Positions 40,772 to 50,788 of a stretch of DNA of 64,000 nucleotides are shown here, in pieces; position 1 is the first letter of the stretch; each line of letters begins with the position of its first letter. Where the stretch lies: contig CM049307.1 in the NCBI GenBank assembly GCA_026874595.1, forward strand, positions 411,579 through 475,578, read 5' to 3'. The DNA comes from Sipunculus nudus (taxonomy: Eukaryota > Annelida > Sipuncula > Golfingiida > Sipunculidae). The translations under genes and the position numbers were made by a program. The notes below the pieces were generated by a model. The model was given only the letters and a program-made list of their open reading frames with translations, ran no database searches and had not been told where the DNA came from.

Positions 40772-42175
40772 ATGGAAAAACGTGTCCACCATGAGAGGTA
40801 TCATCTCCACAAGCAAGAACTGGTGTCAGAACTCACAAAGTTGTACACAGTGCAGAGATGTCGCGAGTTTGCTGCATGGAAATCTGCAGCGGCTAAAAAC
40901 CCTTTACTTCGGAGAGCAGTTTCATCCTGGACCGCACATACGGGACATGTGTCACCCAAGGTGTTTCAGACGTTCGAATCGTACAACAAGGGCGTGATAG
41001 CCCCAGTCCTGGCAAACCTCGACCGCTGCCACGCCCGTTCGACAACGGCTGGTGAACGGTTCCACACGCGACTACAAAATCGTCTCTATAAAGTTACCAA
41101 TTTGAAAGACGTGGTAGAAATCGCATTCGGAAATGCCCTATTTTGGCAAGCATCGGGTTCCGTGCAGGCCGCACACGCCGAATCAAACGCCAGGGGGTTT
41201 ATACTAAGGGCGCTGACCATTTTGGAATGTTATCCGTTTAAAAAAGGCGAAGACATACCTACGCCTGTTTTATTACAATGGGCCAAAGATGTTAAAGTTA
41301 CCGTTGTATGTGAAACACCCGTCGGACCGCACATCCCAATATCAAACGTCGGTACTGCCTCAACAGAAAGCAACAGACCTTTGCCGACATGCAACTCTGT
41401 GAGGGGGCCACCACGTCGGAAAGTAAAACGGATAGATGCGAAGAAGCGCCTACAGCTGAAAGGGACGAGACGGCCGGATGTGGTACTGCTGGCCGCACAC
41501 CCCAAAGGCCGTTGCGCATGGGTGTGTGTGGTCGAAGTGAAAAGTATCGGCTTCAACGCAAGTGTCCATAAACAGGATCTCATCCGCTCGCAATATCAAC
41601 AAGTCGCCAGGACGTTCAAGTACTCCAGTATAGTGTCGCCTGTCTTTTCAAAAGAACGAATTACGTTCGCGTGTCAATCGGCGTTTTACCAGGTTTGCGA
41701 CACTACCTGGCGCCTGCGCGAGTTCTTGCATCGATCATCCGCAGCGCACTGGAGAAAGCGTGCACAGCAACAGCACCGCATACACGCACTTCGCGTTCGT
41801 TTCAGTTCATACGTGTGGGTTGGAAAGACGTGCTGTCGCGTGAGACGTTTCACTGTTAAGGAAAAAGCAGATGCCACAAACGATAAAAGGGACAGCGCAT
41901 CCGAGCGAACATTTCAACCTCAAACAGGCTGTGGAGACGGGGGCCAATTCTCGAACGTGGCCTTTTCAGAAATGGTCTTCTGCTCTCAAGAATGCGGCTA
42001 TGTTCTTCCTATTGGCGAAGGACGAAGCAAGTGTGAAGGCGGCGCCCCCGCAGGGCCCATATGTACGTTCCGCGCACCAACTGACCTGTCTGTGCTCGAA
42101 CACGCCGACCGCTACACAAAAGCGATGTATGAACTGGTGACAACCGTCTGCCCGATTGAGAAGTACACACAGTAG
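40772..42175 (+). CDS. PD-(D/E)XK nuclease-fold protein resembling the herpesvirus UL24 family
   Basis: A 467-residue protein. The central region fits the UL24 layout. A Gly-x-Arg-x-His-type motif with a following Leu-Tyr-Lys (AGERFHTRLQNRLYK, about 93-107) comes first. Next is a strand carrying a Glu (VTVVCETPVGP, E181), then RRPDVVLL (D236), then VCVVEVKS (E255 and K257), the catalytic PD-(D/E)XK core, and a helix with RSQYQQVARTFKYSS. Insertions between the Glu strand and the RPD strand make it longer than usual. UL24 proteins are nuclear/nucleolar proteins conserved in vertebrate herpesviruses. The C-terminal 130 residues are unassigned and basic, with several cysteines. Alternatives are another PD-(D/E)XK family, such as a recombination nuclease. 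The nuclease-fold call is firm; the UL24 link is inference. Confidence 0.65.
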   Translation: MEKRVHHERYHLHKQELVSELTKLYTVQRCREFAAWKSAAAKNPLLRRAVSSWTAHTGHVSPKVFQTFESYNKGVIAPVLANLDRCHARSTTAGERFHTRLQNRLYKVTNLKDVVEIAFGNALFWQASGSVQAAHAESNARGFILRALTILECYPFKKGEDIPTPVLLQWAKDVKVTVVCETPVGPHIPISNVGTASTESNRPLPTCNSVRGPPRRKVKRIDAKKRLQLKGTRRPDVVLLAAHPKGRCAWVCVVEVKSIGFNASVHKQDLIRSQYQQVARTFKYSSIVSPVFSKERITFACQSAFYQVCDTTWRLREFLHRSSAAHWRKRAQQQHRIHALRVRFSSYVWVGKTCCRVRRFTVKEKADATNDKRDSASERTFQPQTGCGDGGQFSNVAFSEMVFCSQECGYVLPIGEGRSKCEGGAPAGPICTFRAPTDLSVLEHADRYTKAMYELVTTVCPIEKYTQ

Positions 42176-42350
42176 CGTAGAGTGCTAATAATATTCAACT
42201 GCACGGGTACCTCAAAGATCAGGATGCATATGGGGCAGCAGGTTAGAGTGATAGAGCATGTAGGCGCCCGCTTGTCTCGCATGGTCAATGGCATGCGGTG
42301 GCTTTATTGGCTTAGAGTTGGAAGTTCCTGACACACATATCACTTTATGA

Positions 42351-44969
42351 ATGCGGTCTTCTCATGCCATGGCTCAATGGCGCGGAGATCCACATGATAC
42401 TACTAGCGGACGAAGAAGAAGTGATCATTTGTTCGAAAATGGCACACTGGAGTCGGACAAAGAGTTCCACCGCAGGCTTGAAATACTGGACAGCGGGACG
42501 TGTTCTGGTGCTAACATTTCTGCGTGGACACCTGACAACGCCGTCATGTCACAGTCTACTGCCAATAACCGTTTGCCTCCCTTGTACCATGTTTTACTGG
42601 TTCATTCCGCTCGTACCAGGGAGAGTCTGAGGACTGCAAGACTCAAAATGCGCACCATGAGGGACGGGTACCTACCGCTTTTACGGCTGAAAGCGAAACG
42701 GCTGCACGATGAAGCTGTGACAGACGTCCACGACCGATACCGGACAGAGTTGTTGGACCTCATACGGTTAATGGAACCGGGGACCCAGGACGCGCTGTGC
42801 ATCGCCGGGGAAAGGGTTAAGGGGTTAGCCGAAGACTTTTTACGACGGACCACAGGCGACACCGCCCGTGCGGCTGAACTCACGGATGCACTCATGGGAC
42901 ATTTGACAACACTGAACGACGCATTCAGTCGACGGCCTCCAGAAATGGTCCATCCAGAGGAAGAGGACCAGCGCAGGTCTCGTAGCCCATTGCGTCAACC
43001 AACATCACGACCCTGCCCTGATGAACTGATGAGTCATGGAAACAAAGCAGACGCTTCTGTTCCCCCGCTCGTGGAGCAGCTGGTACCCATGATGGTAAAA
43101 ACGGTAGATGGCCAGACACGTACTAAAAGGGCTTTGCAGACAATGAACATGTCAAAACGCGCGTTGCTTACGTGCCGCCAACGTTTACCTGCATTCCAAC
43201 TTCCGACCGAGCATGCGAAAAGTGTACTCGCGGCTTCCACGCAACAGTGTGATCGCCCAGCATTGCCCGTGTACGGTCCCGAGACACATTTACTTTTCCA
43301 TATGATTACGTCAAAGGGGAAAAAAATAAAGGATTTCACCAGGTCACGTTTGTCCAGTTTGCAAGATACATTGCTCCGGCATGAAATGGGACCAACCGAC
43401 CCGTCCTTGGCTAACGTGAACCTGGTCCCGCGAGGCCGCCAGGGATGCAGCGGGGCCTGGAGGGTGCCACAGGACAGTAAGGGTTCTTTCGTTACCGTCG
43501 CACCAGCATTCGTGCTCGCTGTCAACAACGCCGTGGCAGATGTCGGAACGTTGACTCACCAACTGGACTGTGATGCGAACCGGCACTTTTCGGACCTCTA
43601 CGCCGGCCTTTGGTACCTGTACGCTTGGTATGAGATATCGCAAAATAACCGTCAGATACAATATGTGATGTCCCGCAGGTGGGCGGATGTCGTGGCGAGC
43701 ACGCCAGTGGCTCTCGAGTGTTACTACGACATGTTCCTGACGGGGTTCAAATGCGGAAAGAAGGATTTAGGTTACAGACCACTGTTGCAAACTGGACTGG
43801 AATGGGATGCCCTCCCTCCTTTAGGAGGTTTTCCAACGGCCGCTTCCGTATCGGGTTCTGTTGCTGCCACGACAGGTAACGATTCATGCTGGGAGGGCAT
43901 ACAAAATGACGTGTCCGAGTCCCAGAGGGAAGCAAGTGAAAGTCATATGACGCACGCGGACCCCTTGAACCAAAAGGCAGACTGGACACCTTACGTCGTG
44001 TGGCCACAGCCATCGTACGGCAGTGCGGAAAAGCTAATGACGTCCTCATGCCACACGGCAGACATGCTGTACACTATGGTCTTTGGTGCCACGCCCAGGG
44101 ACGAGGAAGGGAACCCGAGCTACCGGTTAGAGGACAGGCCCATTCAGGCCGTTCTGACAGACGAGAACGCATCAGATGACTGCAGGGGCGTCTTCTACGC
44201 GTTGTACAAGTACAGTAGCGTTCGGCGAGCAGCAGTGCTAGGGATTAACGTCACGCTGCTGCTGTACGCTATAGGATGGCACCGGACTAAACAAACATGG
44301 GAAGCGTTTACTTCATCTATTTTGATGTATTTGAAAGGTATGGATCGCCGAGTCACCACATCAAGCGCTTTCCCCGGTTTATGGCTTTTGTGTCTGCTGA
44401 ACGACAGGCAAGACCTGGCGGGTGCAGTCAAAGCGTACGAGGAAGAATGGGCCAAGCGTAGAGAAACAGAGAGTGCTGCTGAATCACGGGACACACTATA
44501 CATCCCCGGAATGGAGATGCACGAATGGATGGACAGGCAATACGACGCGGCACCTTACGCTTTGTTAGTTCTTCGCCAGCTTGTATACAACCTGACAGAT
44601 ATTGATAAACTCTCCGCAGATATATGTTTGGACCCTACTGCAACTCTCCGCCTTGATGGTAAAAGACACAACAAAAAGTCACAGAAACTTGCAAAAATAC
44701 GGTCCTCTGTTCTGTTACTGCGCAACATAGCATTTCAGGAGGTTGAAAAAAATATAAACGCTTTGGGAATTTGTACGGCATCAAACATACAAGAGGGCAC
44801 AGCAGCACACACAAAATGGTACATACTAAAGAACGCCATATACACCACCATGTACATGTTCAAACCCTTCGCAAACAATCTGTACTCGACCCCCAAAGGT
44901 CATGATTACGTATGGCAATTCATAACACAAGGTTTCACGCATAAGGAAGAACCCAATGTTTTTATGTGA
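42351..44969 (+). CDS. Large unknown core-block protein (872 residues)
   Basis: Begins at ATG 42,351; a second in-frame ATG lies at 42,369. The first 60 residues are polar. Residues 75-190 are strongly helical and basic (LRTARLKMRTMRDGYLPLLRLKAKR). A disordered stretch of about 40 residues follows (EEEDQRRSRSPLRQPTSRP). The rest is globular and mainly helical, with aromatic-rich stretches (LYAGLWYLYAWYEISQNNRQ). There are no Walker, zinc or membrane motifs. Length and location between the nuclease-like gene and the 1,241-residue gene suggest a structural, portal-like or replication protein, but none can be named. A poly(A) signal (caataaaac, about 45,110) follows. Confidence 0.7.
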   Translation: MRSSHAMAQWRGDPHDTTSGRRRSDHLFENGTLESDKEFHRRLEILDSGTCSGANISAWTPDNAVMSQSTANNRLPPLYHVLLVHSARTRESLRTARLKMRTMRDGYLPLLRLKAKRLHDEAVTDVHDRYRTELLDLIRLMEPGTQDALCIAGERVKGLAEDFLRRTTGDTARAAELTDALMGHLTTLNDAFSRRPPEMVHPEEEDQRRSRSPLRQPTSRPCPDELMSHGNKADASVPPLVEQLVPMMVKTVDGQTRTKRALQTMNMSKRALLTCRQRLPAFQLPTEHAKSVLAASTQQCDRPALPVYGPETHLLFHMITSKGKKIKDFTRSRLSSLQDTLLRHEMGPTDPSLANVNLVPRGRQGCSGAWRVPQDSKGSFVTVAPAFVLAVNNAVADVGTLTHQLDCDANRHFSDLYAGLWYLYAWYEISQNNRQIQYVMSRRWADVVASTPVALECYYDMFLTGFKCGKKDLGYRPLLQTGLEWDALPPLGGFPTAASVSGSVAATTGNDSCWEGIQNDVSESQREASESHMTHADPLNQKADWTPYVVWPQPSYGSAEKLMTSSCHTADMLYTMVFGATPRDEEGNPSYRLEDRPIQAVLTDENASDDCRGVFYALYKYSSVRRAAVLGINVTLLLYAIGWHRTKQTWEAFTSSILMYLKGMDRRVTTSSAFPGLWLLCLLNDRQDLAGAVKAYEEEWAKRRETESAAESRDTLYIPGMEMHEWMDRQYDAAPYALLVLRQLVYNLTDIDKLSADICLDPTATLRLDGKRHNKKSQKLAKIRSSVLLLRNIAFQEVEKNINALGICTASNIQEGTAAHTKWYILKNAIYTTMYMFKPFANNLYSTPKGHDYVWQFITQGFTHKEEPNVFM

Positions 44970-45200
44970 ATGTCGTATTCGAGAATGGCATCCATACACA
45001 CGCATACTTATACACATTTGAATAGATTCACAAGAGATATTGCATAATGCTTAAGTATAATATGTCAAACTGATATTTTGTGAACACTGTTGCTTTATAT
45101 TATATATCAACAATAAAACAGTTGTATGTCCATGATCTATTGTTTGTTATACATACATAGATATGTGTGTGTGTTGAAACATTAGTTTATATTTTGCTAT
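44970..45200. other. Convergent 3' intergenic region
   Basis: The interval between two convergent genes. It carries AATAAA on the plus strand near 45,111. Nothing else is recognised. Confidence 0.4.
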
Positions 45201-48200
45201 TTAAAGTTTGTAAGGTTCGACAGCGGGGGTGAGTCCTGATGTGGAGGTCCACGCCTGACACGTCATTTCTAATGTGTCCCACGGCACCTGCTGCTGCTTT
45301 TCGTTCACGTCCCCGTCAACAGCCCACAAGGCGTGGCGTTTCTGTTGAAGCCATGTGAAATAAGCGTAAACGCCATTTACAGGTGACAAGGACCCAACTG
45401 ACGGGTCGGCTGTGCAGTCGTACAAAGCGGACACGAAATCGCCATTGCGGGACCTGTAAGCTGTGCTTTGCCCGCTGAGAACAGAATCGGTCTTCCGCCC
45501 TACCCTGCCAAAACGGTCAGTTGGTCCGTGGCGTGCTCGTTGTGCGCAAGGGTCGTAATCGGCCGAGCACAACTGCAATAGTTTACACGCTGCAGGCGAA
45601 AACCGTTTGCGGAGTGTGCGCGCCAGCTGCGGCATATGGGGCCCGCTCCCGACGGCCACTGAACCCCACGTATATACCAACGGGCAGTCTTCGGACTGAT
45701 CGCAATCTCCCTCCGAAGCGGTGCTTTTTTCTGCGCGGCCCCGCGTGTCTCTCAAGTTGTAGACGCACGAAATCAGACGTGACGCCAGAAAATTTAATGG
45801 GCACTCATTGGCGCGTTCCGTGTTTTGCATGGCCCTCTGCATTGCAACGTCGAGCTCTCCTACGCTTTCAATGACACGCCGATGGGACTCCACAAGTGCG
45901 TGCAGGGTGTGTGGGTTGCTGGCTTTCGGGTACGTGGCGGAACAGCATTTGTGAAGATTGCACGGCAAAGACGCGGTGACTGACCTGTTTTCATCAACGT
46001 CGGCGTCCTCGACCGCCACGCATTCCGGCGTCTTGCCCGTGTTGCCCCCCACAGGGGTAACGTGAATATTTTTGATACGTAGACGTGTGGTGCACTTAAT
46101 TGGGACGAGGACAGACAGTGCCACACCTGGAAACTTCCTTGCTTTCACCGCGCGTGTGTACCTGACCATTTTCCCTGGAATGCGTGACACGTTCGTTGGT
46201 CCGTGGTGGTTCACGCAAAAATTAACATTCACGACGACAATACCGGGAACGTTCCGGGTCAAGTGGTGCTGCGCAACCGGGTCGGAAATGTGGGCACACA
46301 CATGCCGTTGGAGTTCCGAGAGAAGGAGATTCTGTATACCTCCCCTGTTGTTGTTGGTCCGTTGGATCATGAGCCCTTGACTACGTTGAGCACTTCTAGA
46401 GAATGTTGCACCGGAATGATTTTTTACGGTCCCTTCAGAACTGTACGTGGTCATCCTGGGGCCGCTGAACGTGACGTACACGCGATTCGTATCAAAAGCC
46501 GTGCCTCCCCATGCAAGGTGTACGGCACCTGCCGTATCACCGCTTCCAAGTACGGCGCCCCCTTGACTGGAACTGCCCCAGACGGAAATATACGGAGACG
46601 CCAGGGGGATCTTCCCATAAACAGGGTGAGGCATTTTGCAGTCGTCAGAACCCGTCGCACGCCAGACAACCTGGGTGGCATCGTCATTAAAAGACAGACA
46701 CTGCAGCACGTGCACATCCAGCAAACCCGGATCGGGTCGCTGGTCTGTGTCTGGAACGCTTGACGCTTGGCGCGCCGACCGATAGACATCACTCAGTGCT
46801 TCGTCTGAATTGAAGGGAGCGGGTACAGGATGGACATTAGGGTTCCGTATAAGATCGTTCAGCGTTTCCAAAATCCCGACGAAGCGCGCAGAAGCTGCAG
46901 TGCCCTCTTGCGCGGTCTGTGGATGAGCGTTCTGCCAGTTGTTGGTTTTCCACGGCATAACGTCTCGCCATTCCCTGTGTAGAGACACGGTCGCGGGGAC
47001 ATAGTGAGCCTTCCACCAGGCTGTGGCCGGACACGAGACGTGACTCTCCGACACGTCTGTCGCATCTCGTGCATGGCCACACCGTCTCGGAGAAACCGCG
47101 CAACCGACTGCAAGATGTAACAGTAACCGTTTGATCTGAACAGACCTGCACCCGAATCCAAGAAGACAACTCGTCGGGTGTCTTTGACCGCTCCCAGACC
47201 CATTTTCCAGGCTGACCTTTTCATGATCTGCCTGCCATTCCAAAATGTCCCAGCATTCAGGGCAAGGTGTTTCAGCCGGCCCAGCTGCTTCAGTCCTTTT
47301 GTGACAGAAGTGGTCCGTTTCTGGCGCACCTGACGGAAACCAAACCCAGAACATGTCGCTGTTTTTGTTCCATTTCTTTTTAGAAGGTCCAGTCTTCTCA
47401 TCTTTCACACAGCTGCGCGGCGAAGTTGATTGGAAACCACCTCGGGTGAGCACGTCGGGAATTAAACTTGACCTGTGGTGCCAAGGCGCACTGAAACTGC
47501 GGGCCCGAGGATCGTGGGAACTAGGCGGTTTGAAACGCAAGAGGCCCTGGGACGTACGGTATGCTTTAAGGAAGAGGTCGTGCCTGTAAGCCTTTATGCC
47601 CGGCACGCCTACGAAACCGTCCACCTCCGTGAACGGGATGCAAACCTCATTGGCCTGTCGATTGACTTGGCTCACGAGGTTTCTGCACGTGTTCAACAGG
47701 TGGTGCACAGCATGACATATGTTCCACACACCTTCACCACGTTTGATAAAAGTTACTCTTTCGTTTGCGGCCTGCGCAAGCGCATCTGCGATCTGTTCAG
47801 TACGCAAGATGGCATTGTACTCCCCGAACATGCCTGTGTCTACAGCGTATTGCATCCAGGCGACGTTTGCAGCCTCCCACCACCCCGCTGCTGCGGTACG
47901 GCGCAGAGTCTGAACGGGAATCGGCAGCGCCTTTTCTGCCAGGGCGTCCTGTATGAATACAGGGTACTTATGACTGCATATACCTATGGCACGTTCAGGG
48001 GACAAAAGTCTGCACAGGAGATACAAGAGGGCTGAATCGGGCACGCGACTCAGAGACGGTAAGCATGCTTCCATTAGCATGCGGTCGAACAACGTGTGGA
48101 AGTGTTCAGCTGGACGCGTGGACGGGTTGCTACCTGACACCGCCCATGAATCTAAATGTGGCTTACAACTGACATGGCCTGAAGGCCACACGATAAAAAA

Positions 48201-48926
48201 ACGAGACCTGACACACGTCCGCGTTTCCAGGCACAGGCGTTTTGCTGACGGGGCCCGTCCGTCAGTATCGTCCAGATCTGGTTGACATGTTCCCGCGTAA
48301 CGGCAGAAACCGGCCGATGCTCTGTTCCATTCAGGTGTAGCGTTCCAAGCAGGGGGCTGCTTGCCACAACGAGCAGACAGGCCGTTCCACGTGTCCGTCA
48401 CGTCGTAAGCTAGCACGTCGCGTGCCAACTCTTCTTTTGCTGAGTCCTGATATGGACATATCACCCTGACATGCACAACACCCGCCCCTTCGACCATCCG
48501 TGTCGCGGCATGTTCCAGTGCCACGATGAAACGGTGACGTAAATGTTCTGATATATCATCGGCACCCGGTGTGCAGAAACGGGCCAGCAAGACAGCCACT
48601 TTTGTCATACGGACACCGTCCACATCCGGCACGGGCTGTGACACGCACCACCGGGTCCCGCAAGCCTTTACAACGCTGTCGACCAGTTCAACTTCTCTCT
48701 TGTAGTCAGCGTGAGTGGAGGGTGGGAACGGGAAACTGCGCGCAAACAGGTGACCGAATATCTGAAGGAGACGACGGTGATCCCAACCGTCTTTTGATTG
48801 TGCATGATAATCCCTCACCTTGTGTACTGGGACCCATTCATCAAGGATGCAAGGTGTGTCGATCCTGGCAGAAACCTGGCACAGGTCCTCCATCCCGCTT
48901 CCTCTCTCCACAGCCTGTAACTGCAA
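45201..48926 (-). CDS. Very large core-block protein (1,241 residues), unassigned
   Basis: Begins at ATG 48,926, with an alternative in-frame ATG at 48,893. A minus-strand TATA (tataaaaaaa, about 48,968-48,978) lies 45-80 bases upstream, preceded by a double CACGTG palindrome. The sequence is globular throughout, with many scattered Cys, His and Trp residues. Notable stretches are FFIVWPSGHVSCKPHLDSW (about 240), FWVWFPSG (about 525) and VPGIVVVNVNFCVNHHGPTNVSRIPG (about 940). A basic/Ser patch lies near 490-520. No helicase, polymerase or protease motif is seen. It is close in size to a herpesvirus major capsid protein and lies two genes from terminase exon 2, but no signature supports that identity. 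It is the longest gene in the window and intact. Confidence 0.7.
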   Translation of the reverse strand: MQLQAVERGSGMEDLCQVSARIDTPCILDEWVPVHKVRDYHAQSKDGWDHRRLLQIFGHLFARSFPFPPSTHADYKREVELVDSVVKACGTRWCVSQPVPDVDGVRMTKVAVLLARFCTPGADDISEHLRHRFIVALEHAATRMVEGAGVVHVRVICPYQDSAKEELARDVLAYDVTDTWNGLSARCGKQPPAWNATPEWNRASAGFCRYAGTCQPDLDDTDGRAPSAKRLCLETRTCVRSRFFIVWPSGHVSCKPHLDSWAVSGSNPSTRPAEHFHTLFDRMLMEACLPSLSRVPDSALLYLLCRLLSPERAIGICSHKYPVFIQDALAEKALPIPVQTLRRTAAAGWWEAANVAWMQYAVDTGMFGEYNAILRTEQIADALAQAANERVTFIKRGEGVWNICHAVHHLLNTCRNLVSQVNRQANEVCIPFTEVDGFVGVPGIKAYRHDLFLKAYRTSQGLLRFKPPSSHDPRARSFSAPWHHRSSLIPDVLTRGGFQSTSPRSCVKDEKTGPSKKKWNKNSDMFWVWFPSGAPETDHFCHKRTEAAGPAETPCPECWDILEWQADHEKVSLENGSGSGQRHPTSCLLGFGCRSVQIKRLLLHLAVGCAVSPRRCGHARDATDVSESHVSCPATAWWKAHYVPATVSLHREWRDVMPWKTNNWQNAHPQTAQEGTAASARFVGILETLNDLIRNPNVHPVPAPFNSDEALSDVYRSARQASSVPDTDQRPDPGLLDVHVLQCLSFNDDATQVVWRATGSDDCKMPHPVYGKIPLASPYISVWGSSSQGGAVLGSGDTAGAVHLAWGGTAFDTNRVYVTFSGPRMTTYSSEGTVKNHSGATFSRSAQRSQGLMIQRTNNNRGGIQNLLLSELQRHVCAHISDPVAQHHLTRNVPGIVVVNVNFCVNHHGPTNVSRIPGKMVRYTRAVKARKFPGVALSVLVPIKCTTRLRIKNIHVTPVGGNTGKTPECVAVEDADVDENRSVTASLPCNLHKCCSATYPKASNPHTLHALVESHRRVIESVGELDVAMQRAMQNTERANECPLNFLASRLISCVYNLRDTRGRAEKSTASEGDCDQSEDCPLVYTWGSVAVGSGPHMPQLARTLRKRFSPAACKLLQLCSADYDPCAQRARHGPTDRFGRVGRKTDSVLSGQSTAYRSRNGDFVSALYDCTADPSVGSLSPVNGVYAYFTWLQQKRHALWAVDGDVNEKQQQVPWDTLEMTCQAWTSTSGLTPAVEPYKL

Positions 48927-49002
48927 TTATGATATGCAACACACTGGCTAACATCGGTGCGTGTCTGTTTTTTTATACATCCTAATCTGCTACTGAATCA
49001 TG

Positions 49003-49022
49003 ATCACGTGATCACGTGATCT
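49003..49022. promoter_or_regulatory. 20-base perfect palindrome with two CACGTG cores
   Basis: GATCACGTGATCACGTGATC reads identically on both strands. It lies about 25-35 bases upstream of the minus-strand TATA of the 1,241-residue gene and is a strong candidate binding site for a bHLH-type factor. Confidence 0.55.
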
Positions 49023-49201
49023 ATCTGGCGTAAGAAGACTGCTATGAATGACACATCCATCACACACAATAATGCTATACCACACACCTTTTTCGAATAA
49101 AAACAAACAACAGCGTGCCATATTTTTTATTGCATTAACAATCCACCATGTACATTGCTCATATATATATAGAGCGAGAGAAAGATGTTTTTCATGCCTT
49201 G

Positions 49202-50383
49202 TCAATGCAATACAACTCTTTTCAGGAACGTTGCTGCATCGTATATGTCTCTCGTGAAGTTTCCCGGGATGACATGGAGGCGCAACCACGAGATCGCGTC
49301 TATAGACCTGTGGCCACCACAAACGTATAAGCACATAAAAAACAAGGCTGTACAAATACACGAAAATACTAAGTACACCTTACATGCATACAGTCGGCAA
49401 ACGTGGCACAAAAAAAACAGCAGAACCAGACTCGAGACACTCGTCAGAAACCACGTAAGTACACGCACCACATTACAAACGAGGCTGCTGGAGAACCGAG
49501 GCCATATGTGCGTTCTCCTAAAGCGCATCCACAGTTTCCTGAAAGGCAGGTTCGGATCGGACGCCGCCAGCAGGCTGTGCAAGGTGGTCTTAGGTCGTCC
49601 GTACAGTCCTGTCCTTTCCTGGCATTTCGAATCAGCATTACGGGACCAAAATTCGGCGACTGCCCTGTCTTCTTCCTGTAAAATGTTCCTTGAACGGTTC
49701 ACCAGACTACCGTCGTATTTCACGGCTGATCCCGCCTGCATGCGCTTCTTGTAATTCACAAGACGCAGAGGATATACTGGCCCGGCTGTAGTCTGCACGT
49801 CCTGCGATACCCGTTCCAAACATATGGCGTCTTCCTCGACACTTTCACTTTCTGTTTCGGAATCTGTGCAGTATACAGAGCAATCAGAGTCACTGGAACT
49901 GTCTTCGTTGTCATCAACGACGTCGCTGTGAGTGACGCGCGGATGCCGCAGGAAACTGTGTAAGGGGACCATGCAAGGCATCTCACCCGCGCTGGTTTCA
50001 CCCAGCGGCTGGATGTACTCGGTATTCACCTTGTGATACGTCATGTCGCAGTCTGGCTCTGTTTCCGACCCGGGGCGTCTCACGATGGACACGAGTCCAC
50101 CAGCAGCCTGACTCATTAATTTCAGATACCATGTCCCCGACCCGTCCAGCACCCGTAATACTTTGTACAGCGAAGATAGGCTAACCCGTTTGATACCTGC
50201 GCAGCTGCCGATGTTGACGCAGGCGGGTGTATTGGGATCAGAAACAGACGGACATACATGTTCCCCCAATAACCTGAAATCCAAAGAATGTTTTGGGTTT
50301 TCATATTGCACGTGAGCCTGCACGACGTCCCGAAGTGCGGGCGGCCGTTCACTTCCCTTCCCTGCAGCGTGGTCCTCAAACAT
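49202..50383 (-). CDS. Membrane protein with acidic serine-rich region and two C-terminal hydrophobic segments
   Basis: A 393-residue protein. The N-terminal 130 residues are globular (SLYKVLRVLDGSGTWYLKLM). A strongly acidic Ser/Asp/Glu-rich stretch, a likely casein-kinase substrate, occupies about 160-190. A basic region (KLWMRFRRTHIWPRF) is followed by two hydrophobic segments at about 302-326 and 331-354 with many cysteines, and then a 38-residue tail. No signal peptide is visible, so tail insertion or internal anchoring is expected. A role at the nuclear or secretory membrane, for example in egress, would suit a herpesvirus, but no family is recognised. An AATAAA on the minus strand (plus tttatt, about 49,120-49,126) lies beyond the stop. 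Confidence 0.65.
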   Translation of the reverse strand: MFEDHAAGKGSERPPALRDVVQAHVQYENPKHSLDFRLLGEHVCPSVSDPNTPACVNIGSCAGIKRVSLSSLYKVLRVLDGSGTWYLKLMSQAAGGLVSIVRRPGSETEPDCDMTYHKVNTEYIQPLGETSAGEMPCMVPLHSFLRHPRVTHSDVVDDNEDSSSDSDCSVYCTDSETESESVEEDAICLERVSQDVQTTAGPVYPLRLVNYKKRMQAGSAVKYDGSLVNRSRNILQEEDRAVAEFWSRNADSKCQERTGLYGRPKTTLHSLLAASDPNLPFRKLWMRFRRTHIWPRFSSSLVCNVVRVLTWFLTSVSSLVLLFFLCHVCRLYACKVYLVFSCICTALFFMCLYVCGGHRSIDAISWLRLHVIPGNFTRDIYDAATFLKRVVLH

Positions 50384-50396
50384 GCCTTCCCTGACC

Positions 50397-50729
50397 TCAA
50401 ATGCTGGTGCAGTCCCGAAGCAGACGTAGATTGTTGGTCACAGCTTCGGAGTGTACTTCACAAAAGTGTCCGTCTCTTGCGCTCTGAATGGCAGATGCCC
50501 TGACCCCGGTCACAACAAAATGTTGGAGAGCAGACAGTGAGGTGCAAGGTCGATTATCCTTTGTCCGTGGAAATGTGTCCAGTAGCTCTCTCGGTGTCAC
50601 GGTCTGGAAGTACACCAGATCGGTTGCGTGCGATGACTGCTGCCGAGTCGCGCGTGACGCATCATTACCCGACCCATCGGCTGTCTGTTGATACATACGG
50701 GCGTGTGTCAGATTTTCCGAACATATCAC
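50397..50729 (-). CDS. Small unknown protein between the membrane protein and terminase exon 2
   Basis: A 110-codon frame that fills the gap between two minus-strand genes (14 bases before the next start, 60 bases after the terminase stop). It is polar, with Thr/Ser-rich and Arg-containing stretches (ASRATRQQSSHATD, FPRTKDNRPCTSL) and no motif. The tight spacing favours a real gene. Its small size, lack of a clear promoter and lack of a recognisable fold leave it uncertain. Confidence 0.4.
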   Translation of the reverse strand: MICSENLTHARMYQQTADGSGNDASRATRQQSSHATDLVYFQTVTPRELLDTFPRTKDNRPCTSLSALQHFVVTGVRASAIQSARDGHFCEVHSEAVTNNLRLLRDCTSI

Positions 50730-50788
50730 GCAGAGCGTACCATTTTAGGCATGTGTCCCTTTTATTTAAGGGGAAAACATCGTGCATC

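Noticed and set aside
45201-48926. Naming this gene major capsid protein
   Set aside because: Only size and closeness to terminase support it; no sequence signature can be seen, so it is left unassigned.
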